A stretch of DNA of 62,000 nucleotides. Source: Hydractinia symbiolongicarpus. Taxonomy: Eukaryota; Cnidaria; Hydrozoa; Anthoathecata; Hydractiniidae. This document shows, in pieces, positions 38,110 through 50,200 of the stretch. Below the pieces are notes generated by a model. That model saw only the letters and a program-made list of their open reading frames with translations, did not search any database and was not told where the DNA came from. The number at the start of each line of letters is the position of its first letter. Position 1 is the stretch's first letter. The stretch spans positions 15,617,001-15,679,000 of the forward strand of contig NC_079875.1 of NCBI RefSeq assembly GCF_029227915.1. The letters are read 5' to 3'. The translations under genes were made by a program, and so were the position numbers.

Positions 38110-41100
38110 TCAATCATCATCGTTTTCACTGAAATATGCACCATGCTTTTTCGCAACAAATTCCAAATACCAAATTCGGTCGTCCATAAGCGGAGTATTC
38201 TCGTTTAAATCCACCCATTTTAAACGTAATTTATTCGCTCTTTCCTCCTAAAACCAAATACATTTATTATACCGAAACTCGGAAGAAAAAGCAGAAGTAA
38301 TGACAGAAAAACACAATTCTGCTCGTCAAAACATCAAAAATGGAAATAAAAAAGACATACCGGGATAAAGAAAGCAGTCAACATGTGGCCGCTATAATCG
38401 CTAATATAGTTATACACCGCTGTTTCTACCCAAGCATTGTCAGTGTTTCTCTTATCATCTAAATAACCACGAAATACCTAAGGAAAAAATAAAAAAAAGT
38501 GCCAACACTTTAAACTTGACCAGATAGATTAAGCAGTTACTAGTTTGGCTCCTTTAAGTAATACCCTCATACTAGCACACAATCTTCCTTTTCTCAATTT
38601 GTTAGTGGACCTATATATGAAAATGAATTGAGCATAAAAGAGAATAAAACATGAATTTTTTGAAGAGCACAAAGGTTTCGACAAATATTTCTGAATCAAG
38701 GTACCCAAAATGTCTAGCTTGGTCACCTCGAACAGCCTTTAGTAGAAACTAGACATTTCTTTCTTGCAGATAAGCTCTTTTTCTGTCCTACTCTGTACAA
38801 TCTTGTGTGAATAACGTAAGAAGTGAAGTCGACCCTATCTAAAAATAAGGCCTTGTGCAGGCAAACTTCCTTGCTGCTTACATGCAGGTAGATGATAAAC
38901 AAGCTGATTCTTTCACACAAACCTCTGTTCGATTTCTAATCACAGCATCAAGGGCTGCCATGGTACCTAAATAACTGAATCGATTAACTCCATGTTCTTT
39001 TAATGTTTTTGAGTTAAACAACTGCAGAAGTATGCGTGGAAGTCGATCTTTAACTTTGGTGCTTTGTTTAACTTCATCCTAAAATGAATAAAAAAACAGC
39101 CTGAGAAAGTGAAGTCAACAAGTAAAAGTTTGAAAAAGTAGAGAAGTTAAAAAATAACTACAGTATAAGTACCCTTTTCAAAGAGGGAAAAAGGTTATGT
39201 AATGGAAAAGTGAAAAAAGAAGAAAAGATATAATAGTACTAAAAGAGTTAATAAAGTTTTTTCTATTCATTTTGGCCGTTTTTTACGGTTTCTAGTTATA
39301 AATTTTGCAATATTTCAAAATTCTCAAACAAAAATACACAAGAAGATCACAAACTACACACACGGCAAATATAAGTAAGACCCAAACATAAAAAGGCCGA
39401 AAATACAACAAGTCACATAACTCATTGTGTCATAGCTAGACCAACATATTTTTGGCAATGATTGTATTTTAGGATTTGCATTTGTTTCTCATGTAATGAA
39501 TATTCAAGGTTTTTAAGGTTATATTATCTCATTTCAAGTTCCTTAACATTTTCAAAGTCCGCCAGGCTCTTATATTGTGGGATTCAGCGAAGAGAACTAG
39601 AGTGAACAGACAGTGAAAATAGGGTTTAAAAATGTAAAGGAAGTGTCATAGGAGAAAGAAAGTAAGGAGTTTAAACAGTCGTGAATCATTAAAGAATATA
39701 GATGATGAAAGGGATAAATGAGATAAAAATAAGTAGTAAAGGGGCTGGGAAGATGAAGAGAAAATTAAGAAAAGAAAGTTAGTTAACAGTAGAGTCAATT
39801 TACGTAAGGTGTGGTAGAATAAAGTAGAGGGTAAGGGTAAATAAGTAGGGTCGAAAAAATTATTGAAGACAAAGACAGATCCACCAAACAACTCATGGAT
39901 AAGAAATTTTACCGAAGGGAGATAACATTCTCCTGTATTTTTTTCAATAACCAGAACTTCCATTTCCGGCTTTGATTTTTGCTGTTCCAGTTGATCTTTA
40001 AATCTAAATAAACACAACACCAGAACAATAATTTCGCAAGTTTATTTAGATATTCGCAACGAGTATTTGTACAGATGATGCTTTATGTAGCATCTTCCGC
40101 AATAAACTTTCAAGGCTATATAAAAATATATTTCTATCATTGGAAATACCTGGTGAAAATTGCTTCTGTAATGTGATTTGGACCATATCGTCTATATAAG
40201 CCGCGTCCAATCAGACCTGTTCTTCCTGCAGGATTTCTACAGTTTGAAATTCAAGGTACATACTACAGAGATCTATTTAACAAACAACTTTACCATTTGG
40301 TCAGCTATTTAAGCGAAGTATTGGATGCAGGATACCGCTTTTTTAGCTCACACCAAAATGTACATACACAATAATAGAAAACTTCTACAGATTAAAATTA
40401 GATTCTTACAAAGGCAAGCCAGTTTCTTCGTCGATGCTATACACTCCTTCAAAACTTGTACGGTCAACTTCACCATCAATCTCGTTGAACTTGGGTGGAT
40501 TGTTTACGCTTTTTAAAAATAAAGACAAAATAAAAAAGTGTTTCCACTCAGTGTGCACTTCCAGCTATTTTCGATCCTCTCTATTACAGTATATACACTT
40601 GAAGACCCCTCCCCCCCCCCCCTTACACAATTACGTTACCAAGAGTCACTTTGACATTCTTAAGTTAGTAGAAAAAACACATACTCAAATTCTTTGTCAA
40701 CCCATGCTAAACCAGGCAAAACATTAGGTGCAACATATGATCGTGGCTTATAACTAGGAAATGGTACCTAAAACGTTATGAAAATATAGCATCTAGCGAA
40801 AAAAGGAGTGATAAACACAACTTTTAAAAGTCTATTCACACTTCTTAATGATAATCTCTGCACAAAATAGGAGATGAAGCAACTTAATTTTGGCTTTCCA
40901 CAAGGATAAAACAGAAGTAGACACGTGTGGAGAGGAAACAACAAAAGCGACACACAACCTGACAGCCTGCATATTATGTAGACAACCGCAATAATACACT
41001 ATTAAATTGCCAGTCAGTTTTAAGCGTTTGTAAATCGTATTTTGATTATTAGAATGGTGAAAACAGCAGAGTTACCTTCCAACTGACGAATTGATCAGGA

Positions 41101-41261
41101 AAGGTAAATCGTTCAATTTCAGAGGAAGGATAACGAAGACATCTTGACAGTATATGACACTTCTCAATACTTTCTTCTTGCTTCAAAGTGGGTAAAGATG
41201 GTCGTGCAGAAATATTGAAAGAAGGTTCTTCTTCAGATATAGACGGCGATCGAGGTGAATT
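38110..41261 (-). CDS. TRPM2: TRPM2-like gene: NUDT9-H domain exons
   Basis: Eight exons encode the ADP-ribose pyrophosphatase-like tail. Landmarks in order: [130 protein letters not shown] and a final [17 protein letters not shown]. The domain is complete and the exons are in phase. In the Nudix-box region the sequence goes from ECYLPS through DEVKQS to RILLQLF, so the GG and the REUxEE catalytic core are absent. RIL replaces REF, as in vertebrate TRPM2, where the domain binds ADP-ribose but does not hydrolyse it. Loss of hydrolase activity is therefore likely but inferred. Confidence 0.92.
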
Positions 41262-44200
41262 CTAAAATTAAGGTATAATACTATTAAGTACTGCAAAGAA
41301 TCGTGTCAGCATGTTATAATATCATGTTAGCATGTTATAACAATTATTAACCGTACACTAAATGAATTTTCCGTTCAAATTTCACTTTTAACCTCTAAAC
41401 TACAGAAATTGGCAAAAACTTGCAAAACAATACCTTATCATTTTTGAATGTTTTTTTATAATACAGTGGAATCCCCCTAAAGCGGACACCCTATAAAGCG
41501 GACAGCCCTCTAAAGCGGACAAAAATTTTTGCACCGGCAGAATTTAGGTCAAACTCTCATAAAAAAATCTCTATAAAGCGGACGATTATAAAGCGGACAC
41601 TCTATAAAGCGGACAAAAATCTTTGCACCAAATGACAGTTTCCCTTATAAACACTCCCTATAAGGCGGACAATGGAAAAATAACGAGATGAAATGTCACT
41701 TTTTCTTAAAATTTAAACCATTTTACTTAGTACATCTTTGAGTTTTGTTATTTACCGAGTCCAACACTTTCCTTATATTTTTCTCGGCCCACTCAACTGC
41801 CTTTTCAACACCAATTAATTGGTACTGGGCAGGAATTTCTAGTCCGTAGCCAGCACCACGGTTCACTCGCTTCCCAGTCACTTTACATCCGATGGTACAG
41901 TTAGGAAGCGACATGAATTTGTTGAATAGTTTGCTAAGGTTTTTAGGGACGTGCCCAACTACTTTATCGTCATCTGTAACAGCTACAGCAAACTTGTCAT
42001 GTTCGTTATCTTCTTCCGCTTTTAAACAAAAATTCTCTTCTCCGACTTTTGGGCTCCATATGTCCATGTAAGCATGGTATCCACGGATAAACGAGTCGAA
42101 GCGATATTCTTTCTGTTTTATAAGGATAATCTCAATCTGTTGGTCAATGTTTTTGAGAAGCATCTCATTTAGTTGAACGTTCGACATATCTGTGTTCTCT
42201 TCAGCTTCTTTAACTTTAAAATAGCATTCGAATCGTGAAGACATTGCAGCGTAAAATTTTAAACTGGAAAGAATTTCGAATTTTGAATTTCTAATGCACA
42301 TTCAACATGGCAATGTCGAAGCAGCAGCTTGCTGGTAACCTAGCGAAGAAAACTTTATCATTAGATGATAAGATCAAGTTTTTGGATTTCGCCAAAAAAA
42401 ATCCAGAACTTGGATGTAGAAAACTAGCAGACATTTACAAGATTGGAAAGACAGCCGCAGCAAATATTTTAAGAGACGAAAAGAAAATTCGTGAACAACA
42501 TGAAATTTTTCGTGAGAAAACAAAAAAACGTAACCGCCATGGCAAGTATCACAAGATAAATGAGATCTTATTCGAATGGTACAAAAGATGTTGCGCTTCT
42601 AACATCTACCCTAATGGTGTAATGCTTAAAGAGGAGGCGTTGGAAATTAAGGAAAAACTTCAGAACAGCGATTTTGATAATTTCTCCGCCTCTGACGGTT
42701 GGTTGGATCGTTGGAAAACAACATATTCCGTCAAAGAACGTCGTATTGTTGGTGAAGCTGGTGACGTTTCTACAGAAACGGTTACTTCCTGGATGGAGAG
42801 GATCAAAGAATTGGTTGAAGGTTATTCACTAGAAAATATTTGGAACATGGACGAGTCTGGCTGTTTTTTTAAAGCTCTACCGGCCAAAGGGTTAGTGGAA
42901 AAAGGAAAACAAGCAAAAGGTGGGAAAAAGTCAAAGCTTAGATTAACTGTCGCTTTTTTTGTAAATGCAGCTGAAAAGATCGACCAGCCTGTTGTTATCT
43001 GGAAGAGTAAAGTCCCGCGTTGTTTTAAAAAATTGAAAGATCCATCGCGTCCAGCTAACGTTCACTACTTTTCAAATCCTAAATCTTGGATGACATCTCA
43101 AGTAATGGAAACTGTACTGGCACGTTTTAACAGAAAACTTTTATTTGAGGACAGAAAAGTTATTCTTTTTCTGGACAACGCCACCTGTCATCCGGAGTCA
43201 ATGATAGGCCAGTTTTCACAAATCAAAATCATTTTCTTACCGAAGAACACAACTTCAAGGCTTCAACCACTCGATGCGGGGATCATCCAAAACTTCAAGG
43301 TGAAGTACAGAAAAAGACTGGTCAAATACGTGCTTGCAAGGATCCAGGAGAATAAATCTGCAACTGAAATTATCAAGAGCGTAGACATACTTATGGCTAT
43401 TCAATGGGTTCAAGATGCGTGGAAAGAAGTAACCAACTTGACCATCAAAAATTGTTTCGAGAAATGTGGCGTAGTTCAAGGAGAAAGTGAATTGATGGAA
43501 GATCAAGAAGATGACTTGGAATTTGAAGCTCTGGTGAAGGAATTAACTGAAGATATGTCTGCTGCAGAATACATCGATTTTGACGCCGATGTTCCAGCTT
43601 CGGAGCCAAGAATTAACGAATTAGAAATAAATTGGCGACATCAAATCCGAGAAGCTAGCATTAACGCAATTGAAAATCCAGAGATGGCATGTCAGGTCGA
43701 AGAGATTTCCGAGGATGATGATGAGAGTGAAGACGTGGTTGAAGAAGAAATGCTTGGTTTCACCGAGCTAATCACTATGCTTGATAAAATTAAGCGATCT
43801 ACTATTTTTGATGATACATGCCAAGAAATGTTGTCAACCATTACGAAAAAGATTGAGGAACTTCAGCTTCAAAATAGAAAACAATCCTCAATCAAAGATT
43901 ATTTCAAATAGGGAGAAAAACGTGTATTGAAAGACCTATAAGATAAATGAAATATATCTTCGTAATATAACTTGGTTTCTTAGTTTATAACCTTAGCAAC
44001 ACTTAAAGGTTGGTTGCAACACCGACAAATTTGAGCTGCTAAACTTACTTTACACAGCCAACTTGGGTTCTTTGCTCGATAAGCTAAATCTATTGATGTT
44101 GCCGTCTACCCTAGTGTTGCAAGTCACCCCATGATACCCGCCAGTACTACAAAAAAAGCTTTTTTGGTCAAAATTAGGTCTAAAACTAATTTTTTGGTCA

Positions 44201-47200
44201 ACTTCCTATAAAGCGGACATCCCTCTAAAGCGGACACTTTTTTTTGCACCAATGGTGTCCGCTTTAGAGGGATTCCACTGTACAAAGTTCTAATTATCGT
44301 ATCCACTGGACGAAATAGACAAAGTAAACATGTTTTTATAAGAAACCTGTTTTGAACATAAACGATGAAGATCCGTCTCGGAGATGGAGACCCGTCACGT
44401 CACATTAATTTTAATTGGGTTTTTATAGTTTTTTCGCGCACTTTTCACATTGCTTCTAATCTCCGTACGAATAGGACAAGCGTGTGGTAAAAGTGAGAAT
44501 CAAAAATATCGTAGTTCGTGATTGAAATCTTAACGTAAAGAGTTTCTTCAAGCAGCAAAAAGGAAGCAAGCGCAGTAAACGACGCAATAGTTAGTGTTTC
44601 ATGTTTTATTTTGTACGTGTAATAGTATGTCTATCGACACAGGCTATATTTGTATTTATTTATGTTGTGCTTATCCTTTTGTATCTTTGTATTTTTTCTG
44701 TTTGTATTTAAGCTATGAAACGTCATAATCATACTGTACTAGAGCGACCGATGTACAGTATTTTATTCTACCGCCCCCGTGTGTTCGCATAGTTGCATCT
44801 GCTTTCTTGTGTACCGTCCGCGCACAAAACAAAACCAGGTAACTAAGGGTTGAGGCTTAAATTTAGGTTAAAAAATTAAGCAACGTTGAGCGACTTGCCT
44901 GGACCTGGGACGCCACCACAGTTTAACTAATAGAATTTTTTGATCGTCTTTTATATATATGTTAAACGTATGACTTTGTGTGAGAAAAATGATTTTATAG
45001 AAACAAGAATAACAAACCAAAATGATGGAGAGACATCATTCTATAGTGCTACATCTTGCGTATGATGCTTGGTCTTGGCTAATGATGAAATCAATGTTAA
45101 TTACCACACAAATTAATTTTCTGCAGTCTGAGAGCTACTTGCTTAATTAAAGTGATAGATTTTATTTTCTGGTAGATGAAAAAGGTTTACAATACAGCAA
45201 GCTGCACTGACGTATCTTGTCTACAGGGACGGTGGTTGTCAAAACTGGGCTCCCAGAAGGTGCTGAATACACTTTCTTGCTTCTTACAAGCATGAGTACT
45301 GTCCAACTTGGACCTAAAACTATTCTTTAAGAAAATCGTAAAGAGAAAAAACAATCCTTCTATCACAAACAATACGAGACAAGACAGAGCTAACAACATA
45401 AACGGACTGGTTACAGATCAAACACAAATAGAAAAATGTATATGTCAAAAGTATATTAATATAGAAAAGAATTAAATAAGACCCTCCTGTGCGCCAGAAC
45501 TTGTGACTCTGGCTGTAGCTTTCCACATGTGTTACAGGGCCTCAACACTCACCCTTACACAGGACGTTGTCACGACAGGACCAGCCTGTCGATATTTTGA
45601 CTAAGGACAGCAGGGTTGTCAAGCCTGAAGACCAAGTTAGTAAGCTTGGGCACCTTACTGAACTGGGGTGAAAAGTGGGGTCGTTACACCCAAAGACAAG
45701 CTAAAAGCAAACCCCTTGCTAAGCTTCTTATAAGTTACCAGAGAAGAGTGAGCTGAACTCTTTACCCTCTGGGTATTAACGGTAAACTGGCTTGTATGAA
45801 CCAGCTGGGGTAATACAAAACCGCTCGGATTTACATTTTCCTCCCCCCATTTTATAAAGGGGAAAAAAAAACTAGCAGCGGGTATAAAGAAAACATATGA
45901 TGTAGTGCTGTTGAGCGTTCTTGGATCAACTTTGCTTATCGCCTTATCATTGCAGAGGTACCAAAAGTTTGTGGTCCGATCTTTGATATGGGCCCAATAG
46001 TGGCCTGCATTCAATGTTCCAGAGTGATTTATCACAGCTACCAAAGCATACTTTTGGATAAAAGATGTGTCCGAGTGACTAGAATTTTCAACAAATTTAT
46101 TGTCCTTAACCAGATGTTCTCCATCTCTTGCAAACCTTTTCAGGTGCAAGGTTAAAATTTCGCTACTCCTCGTAATCCTTGTTTACCTAGTGCTCTCTTG
46201 GTGCAGGGAACATTGTGGGCAAAACCATTTATTTTCATTCTCCAGATTTTCAGAAGCTAAAAACATACTAGCTGACAATTGTACGCTGGAAGACGGTGAC
46301 AGTGTTAGGATGTCCTGATTTTCAACAGTAACTGAAGAACAGAGACAGGTGTTACAGCTAACTGACACCGATACTGCTGTCGAGATTTTATGAGACGCAA
46401 TTACCGAGAACCCTTTCAATTCATCAAAGACAAGAAGTAACATCTCTACCACATCTTGCTGAGAATTGTATTCGAAAGTTGTATTTCCAGAAGAGTGTAT
46501 CTTACGTTCTAGGGCCTTAAGAAAGTTTGAAGGATCAACGGGGGTCAAAGAACGGTTTAACATGATCATGTTAAGAGCAATCGCCCTCATAATTGGATTC
46601 CGAAGCACACTTGGACCATAGGGATGGAATAGTACTTAGTGCTTGCAAAATAACATTGGCATAGCACGTATTGCCTTTGTTGACAAAACCTGCATTTATA
46701 AAAACTGTTTTGGCACTAGTTTTGTTATGGTTGATTTTTAGAGAGACTGTGGACCTGATAAACGACCCTTGGGCATTTCTTTTGCTGGAGCTGGATTACT
46801 TTGACGAGATGCAACAGACTTGGGTGGAAGAGTCTTTCTCGTTCCGGGTGCCTTAATTAAGGAGTCTTGAGACCATACACAGAAAGAAGCTGTCATACTG
46901 ATTTTACCAAGGTTTTTTGCGGTGGAATATGCCATTTTGTTGGAAAAACCCAGCCTTTTCAGACACGCCGTGGTTGTTCTCGCGCAATAACCTCTTGCCC
47001 CTGCTTCTACAGCAAAGAAATCAACTTGCCAACCACTGGACAGAATTACGTTAACCAAGCAGGAATATTTAGTGACTTTAGTGGAGTGCCAATAGTCCCC
47101 TTTTCTATCACTGGCAACGGTCGCTCTTTTATAATCTAATTAATACACAAACGAACCTAGACAATATAACAGATTAAAAAAATGTTTTTAGCAGTTTTCC

Positions 47201-50200
47201 CTATTTTTACTTTTATTATGGTGTTTTTAGGTGTTTCCAGTAGTAATGCTAGACATAATTAGCGCAAATTTATCATAGACTGGGATGTTCTAAATACTAA
47301 AGCAATTTATAGACAAAATATCCTTTTTGCTAGAGATAATGTTAAAGAAAAACCGAGCTTCTTTTTTTTTAAAAATAAATTCCTGCAAAAAACAATTTTT
47401 TGACCTGAAAAAAAAAGTACCCTGAAGGTATAACAGCTAAAACTGTACACAAACAAAACTACAATATGTACTCACTGGTCCATCCACATTTTCTTGATTT
47501 AATTCTTCATGTGTTTTCATATCAAGCAAATGTAACTGCTTTTGCATCCGTTTAGTTAGCATAGCGTTTGAACTTTTGCTTTTATTTTTCGAAGGCAATC
47601 GTGTTGCAGCCTTTTTTGTAGCGACAAGCGTGTTTTCCATACGAACCAAACGCATATCAACCTGTGTTGTGCTTTTAAATAGCTTTTTTTTTATTGCTGC
47701 GAGTTCTTCTTTTGTGTTTTTCAGAAGTTCTTCTAGCTGATCACCTCTAAATAGGTTTCAAAAATAAACTTGACAGTTAAAAATCTTTTAGAACGCATTC
47801 TGAAATATTTTGAGGACACTTTTGAGAAGTTAAAGTTTTAAATAAAGCTAAACAATTAGAAATACTTTCCTTAATGATTTCACTGTTTCGTTATATCGTG
47901 CAACATTGTTGATGTTTTTAAAAACTTGATATCTTAAAGTTTCATTCACCTTGCTTGTATGTAGTCGAGTTTCTTCTCCGGGTTTTCATGAAATTGCTTT
48001 TCCCTCTTTTCCAAAAAGCAAGACATGGCATCTTGTTCAAGTCTCAACAACTCATAAAATTCTGAGCCTGAATAAAAAAATGCAGAATAATAACCTTTAG
48101 AATAGCTCAAAGTGGAAAATGATGTTAAAATTATGTTAAAATGATTTTCAAATTAGATTATGCTGCAAAGAATTTGATGTAATAGCAAAATTTTCTGATA
48201 TTCAAACATGTAAACTTTATCAATCTTCCAAAAGATGAATCAATTACTCTAAAAAATGTGACAATTTGGCAATGGGTGATGTCCCTACAATTGAACCTTG
48301 GTTTGCAATAACATTTTGAAAAAAAAGCTTAGGTATGACCTATATGCTAACCAACAAAATGTTTTTGCTGACCGACATGAGGGACAAGAAAACTTTCACC
48401 AATGTATAAGAAGTTTACTCTCTCTCATCATTATCAATCACTATCACACCTTATTTTGAGGTCAATGATATTGTCACTACACAATTTTAGTGTGAAATAT
48501 GACTTAAAAATATATACTTACTTTCATCTTCTTCTTCATTTTCGTTGGGAATATTCTTTGTTTTCTTACATTTTGATAGCAACCATTTCACGAGCAATAT
48601 AAAGTGACTGATTATGATAAATGGAATAGGGATAGCAGGCCTTCGATGATATTCGTCAACAAGATAGTAACGCTGGAATCTCCAAATGCGTTCAGAGTTT
48701 ATTTGAACAGTATTATAGGTGTTGCTATTATAAACAAAAACAAAAAAAACAAAGATAGAAAAAAACACAGCTACAAAAATGTAACACCAATTGCAAATTG
48801 TTTTTGTGGTTAAAATGAAATTGTTAAAGCAGTGAAAAACTTTTTTTTGGAAGCATTATTTTGGAAGACTGAAAAGCTATTGTCAACAGGGTATCCTTAT
48901 TTGAGTTGATAAGTTCTTAAAAAAAATAATGTTAGAGAGATTTTATTTTTTTAGTTATCTTAATTGTGGCAGGAAGAGGAGTATACATACTTGAATATTG
49001 CAATCAAGAGATTAATCAGCAAAATGTTTGTTAAGATTAAATAAACACCCAAGATGAAGAGCACGATTGGTTGTGCGTAAAAACTGTGTGCTCCGTGGCG
49101 TGTACCAAACACTGTTTCATTTTCTAAATAAAAACAAAACTTTAGTTATTTTTGAACACACTTGATGGCTTTCGTTTCAGATACACTGAAATTGAATTAC
49201 GCAAATGCATTTTCCATGCGTCAAGTAACCACCAAGATTGAATCAAAGTAAAGTACAATGTAAAAAAAGGATTTGCATGAGAAAATAAATATTTGTAAAC
49301 ATTCCTCATTTTCATTCATCAAAAATCAAAATGAAGGCTCGTGCTAAGACTAATAAATTTTCTCTCCGGCTGTGTCAATGCTGAAGTGATAAGTGACCAG
49401 AAATCATGATCAAGAGATTGTTAGCAAAAAATCGTAGAAGTTTTTAGAAAATCTTGTAGAAAGACTTTTAGTGTCAAAGGGTTAATATCTTTCACTGTCA
49501 TCAGGGGTGCACCTAAAAGGTTACACTGCTTAACTGATGCATTTTTTCTCTATTCCACTGCTCAGATTTTTTCTACTTTACCAGTGCTACTTTATTCTAT
49601 CCAAACGTGTATTTAGCATGCATTTAAAGTTAAGTAAAACCTTTCAAGACAGTGAACAAAGGGACAATAAAAAAGTTGCCGTCTTGGAAAGGCTATCGTA
49701 TAGACAATCTTGTATAACAGCCACAGTCCAAATCTTGCATCATTGGCTGTCTTGAGCAGTGTAATTCTATTTCCCTGAGTCAGAATAGTTTTTGCACAGT
49801 AACTAAAAGTGTCGACATTAGCAATCCACCTTTAGCCAGATGCATTAAGTTGCTTGTTGGAAAATAAATAATACCTTTAAAGTAACATTCGTGTTATAAA
49901 TTTGACTGTCATATAAACGTAACTTTTTATTTAGTGTCTTAAAAATTAACCGTTTGCTGTGTTGAGGAAGATACCCTACACAATAGTATTTGTACTAAAA
50001 TCCAACAGGGAATCAATTGTGACTGGGTTAAAGATAAAGAGGAAGCTGTCCTACAAAGGCGAACAGGAAGGTAAGTTTTTCTGTATATACTTACGTTTTG
50101 CGGCAGCCTCAAAAAACACTTCACCATACATTTCAAAGTATGGAATTGTGATCATATGTCGTATTGAACTCCATGAAAAATCATCTTGAGGGAGTAAAAT

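Larger units (their letters stand above)
41464..44280 (+). mobile_element. Full-length Tigger/pogo DNA transposon carrying two genes
   Basis: The inverted termini CAGTGGAATCCC(C/T)CTAAAGCG begin at 41464 and end at 44280. Both ends are flanked by TA (41462-41463 and 44281-44282), the pogo/mariner target. Sub-terminal copies of ctataaagcggaca and ctctaaagcggaca repeat three or more times at each end; tttttgcacc is also shared by both ends. The 2817-bp element contains an intact transposase on plus and an intact HIRAN-domain gene on minus. It sits in the TRPM2-like intron between the coiled-coil and NUDT9-H exons. Intact frames and near-identical termini suggest recent insertion or activity. 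Confidence 0.95.

Noticed and set aside
43255-43506. Minus-strand frame inside the transposase
   Set aside because: It is an antisense shadow of conserved coding sequence.
42307-43911. A domesticated host gene (CENP-B or jerky-like)
   Set aside because: It sits within intact terminal repeats and a TA duplication and keeps all three catalytic Asp, so it is a transposon gene.
46183-46608. An intact host ubiquitin protease gene
   Set aside because: It has one frameshift and one in-frame stop, lacks introns, and lies in a TRPM2 intron next to an RT fragment.
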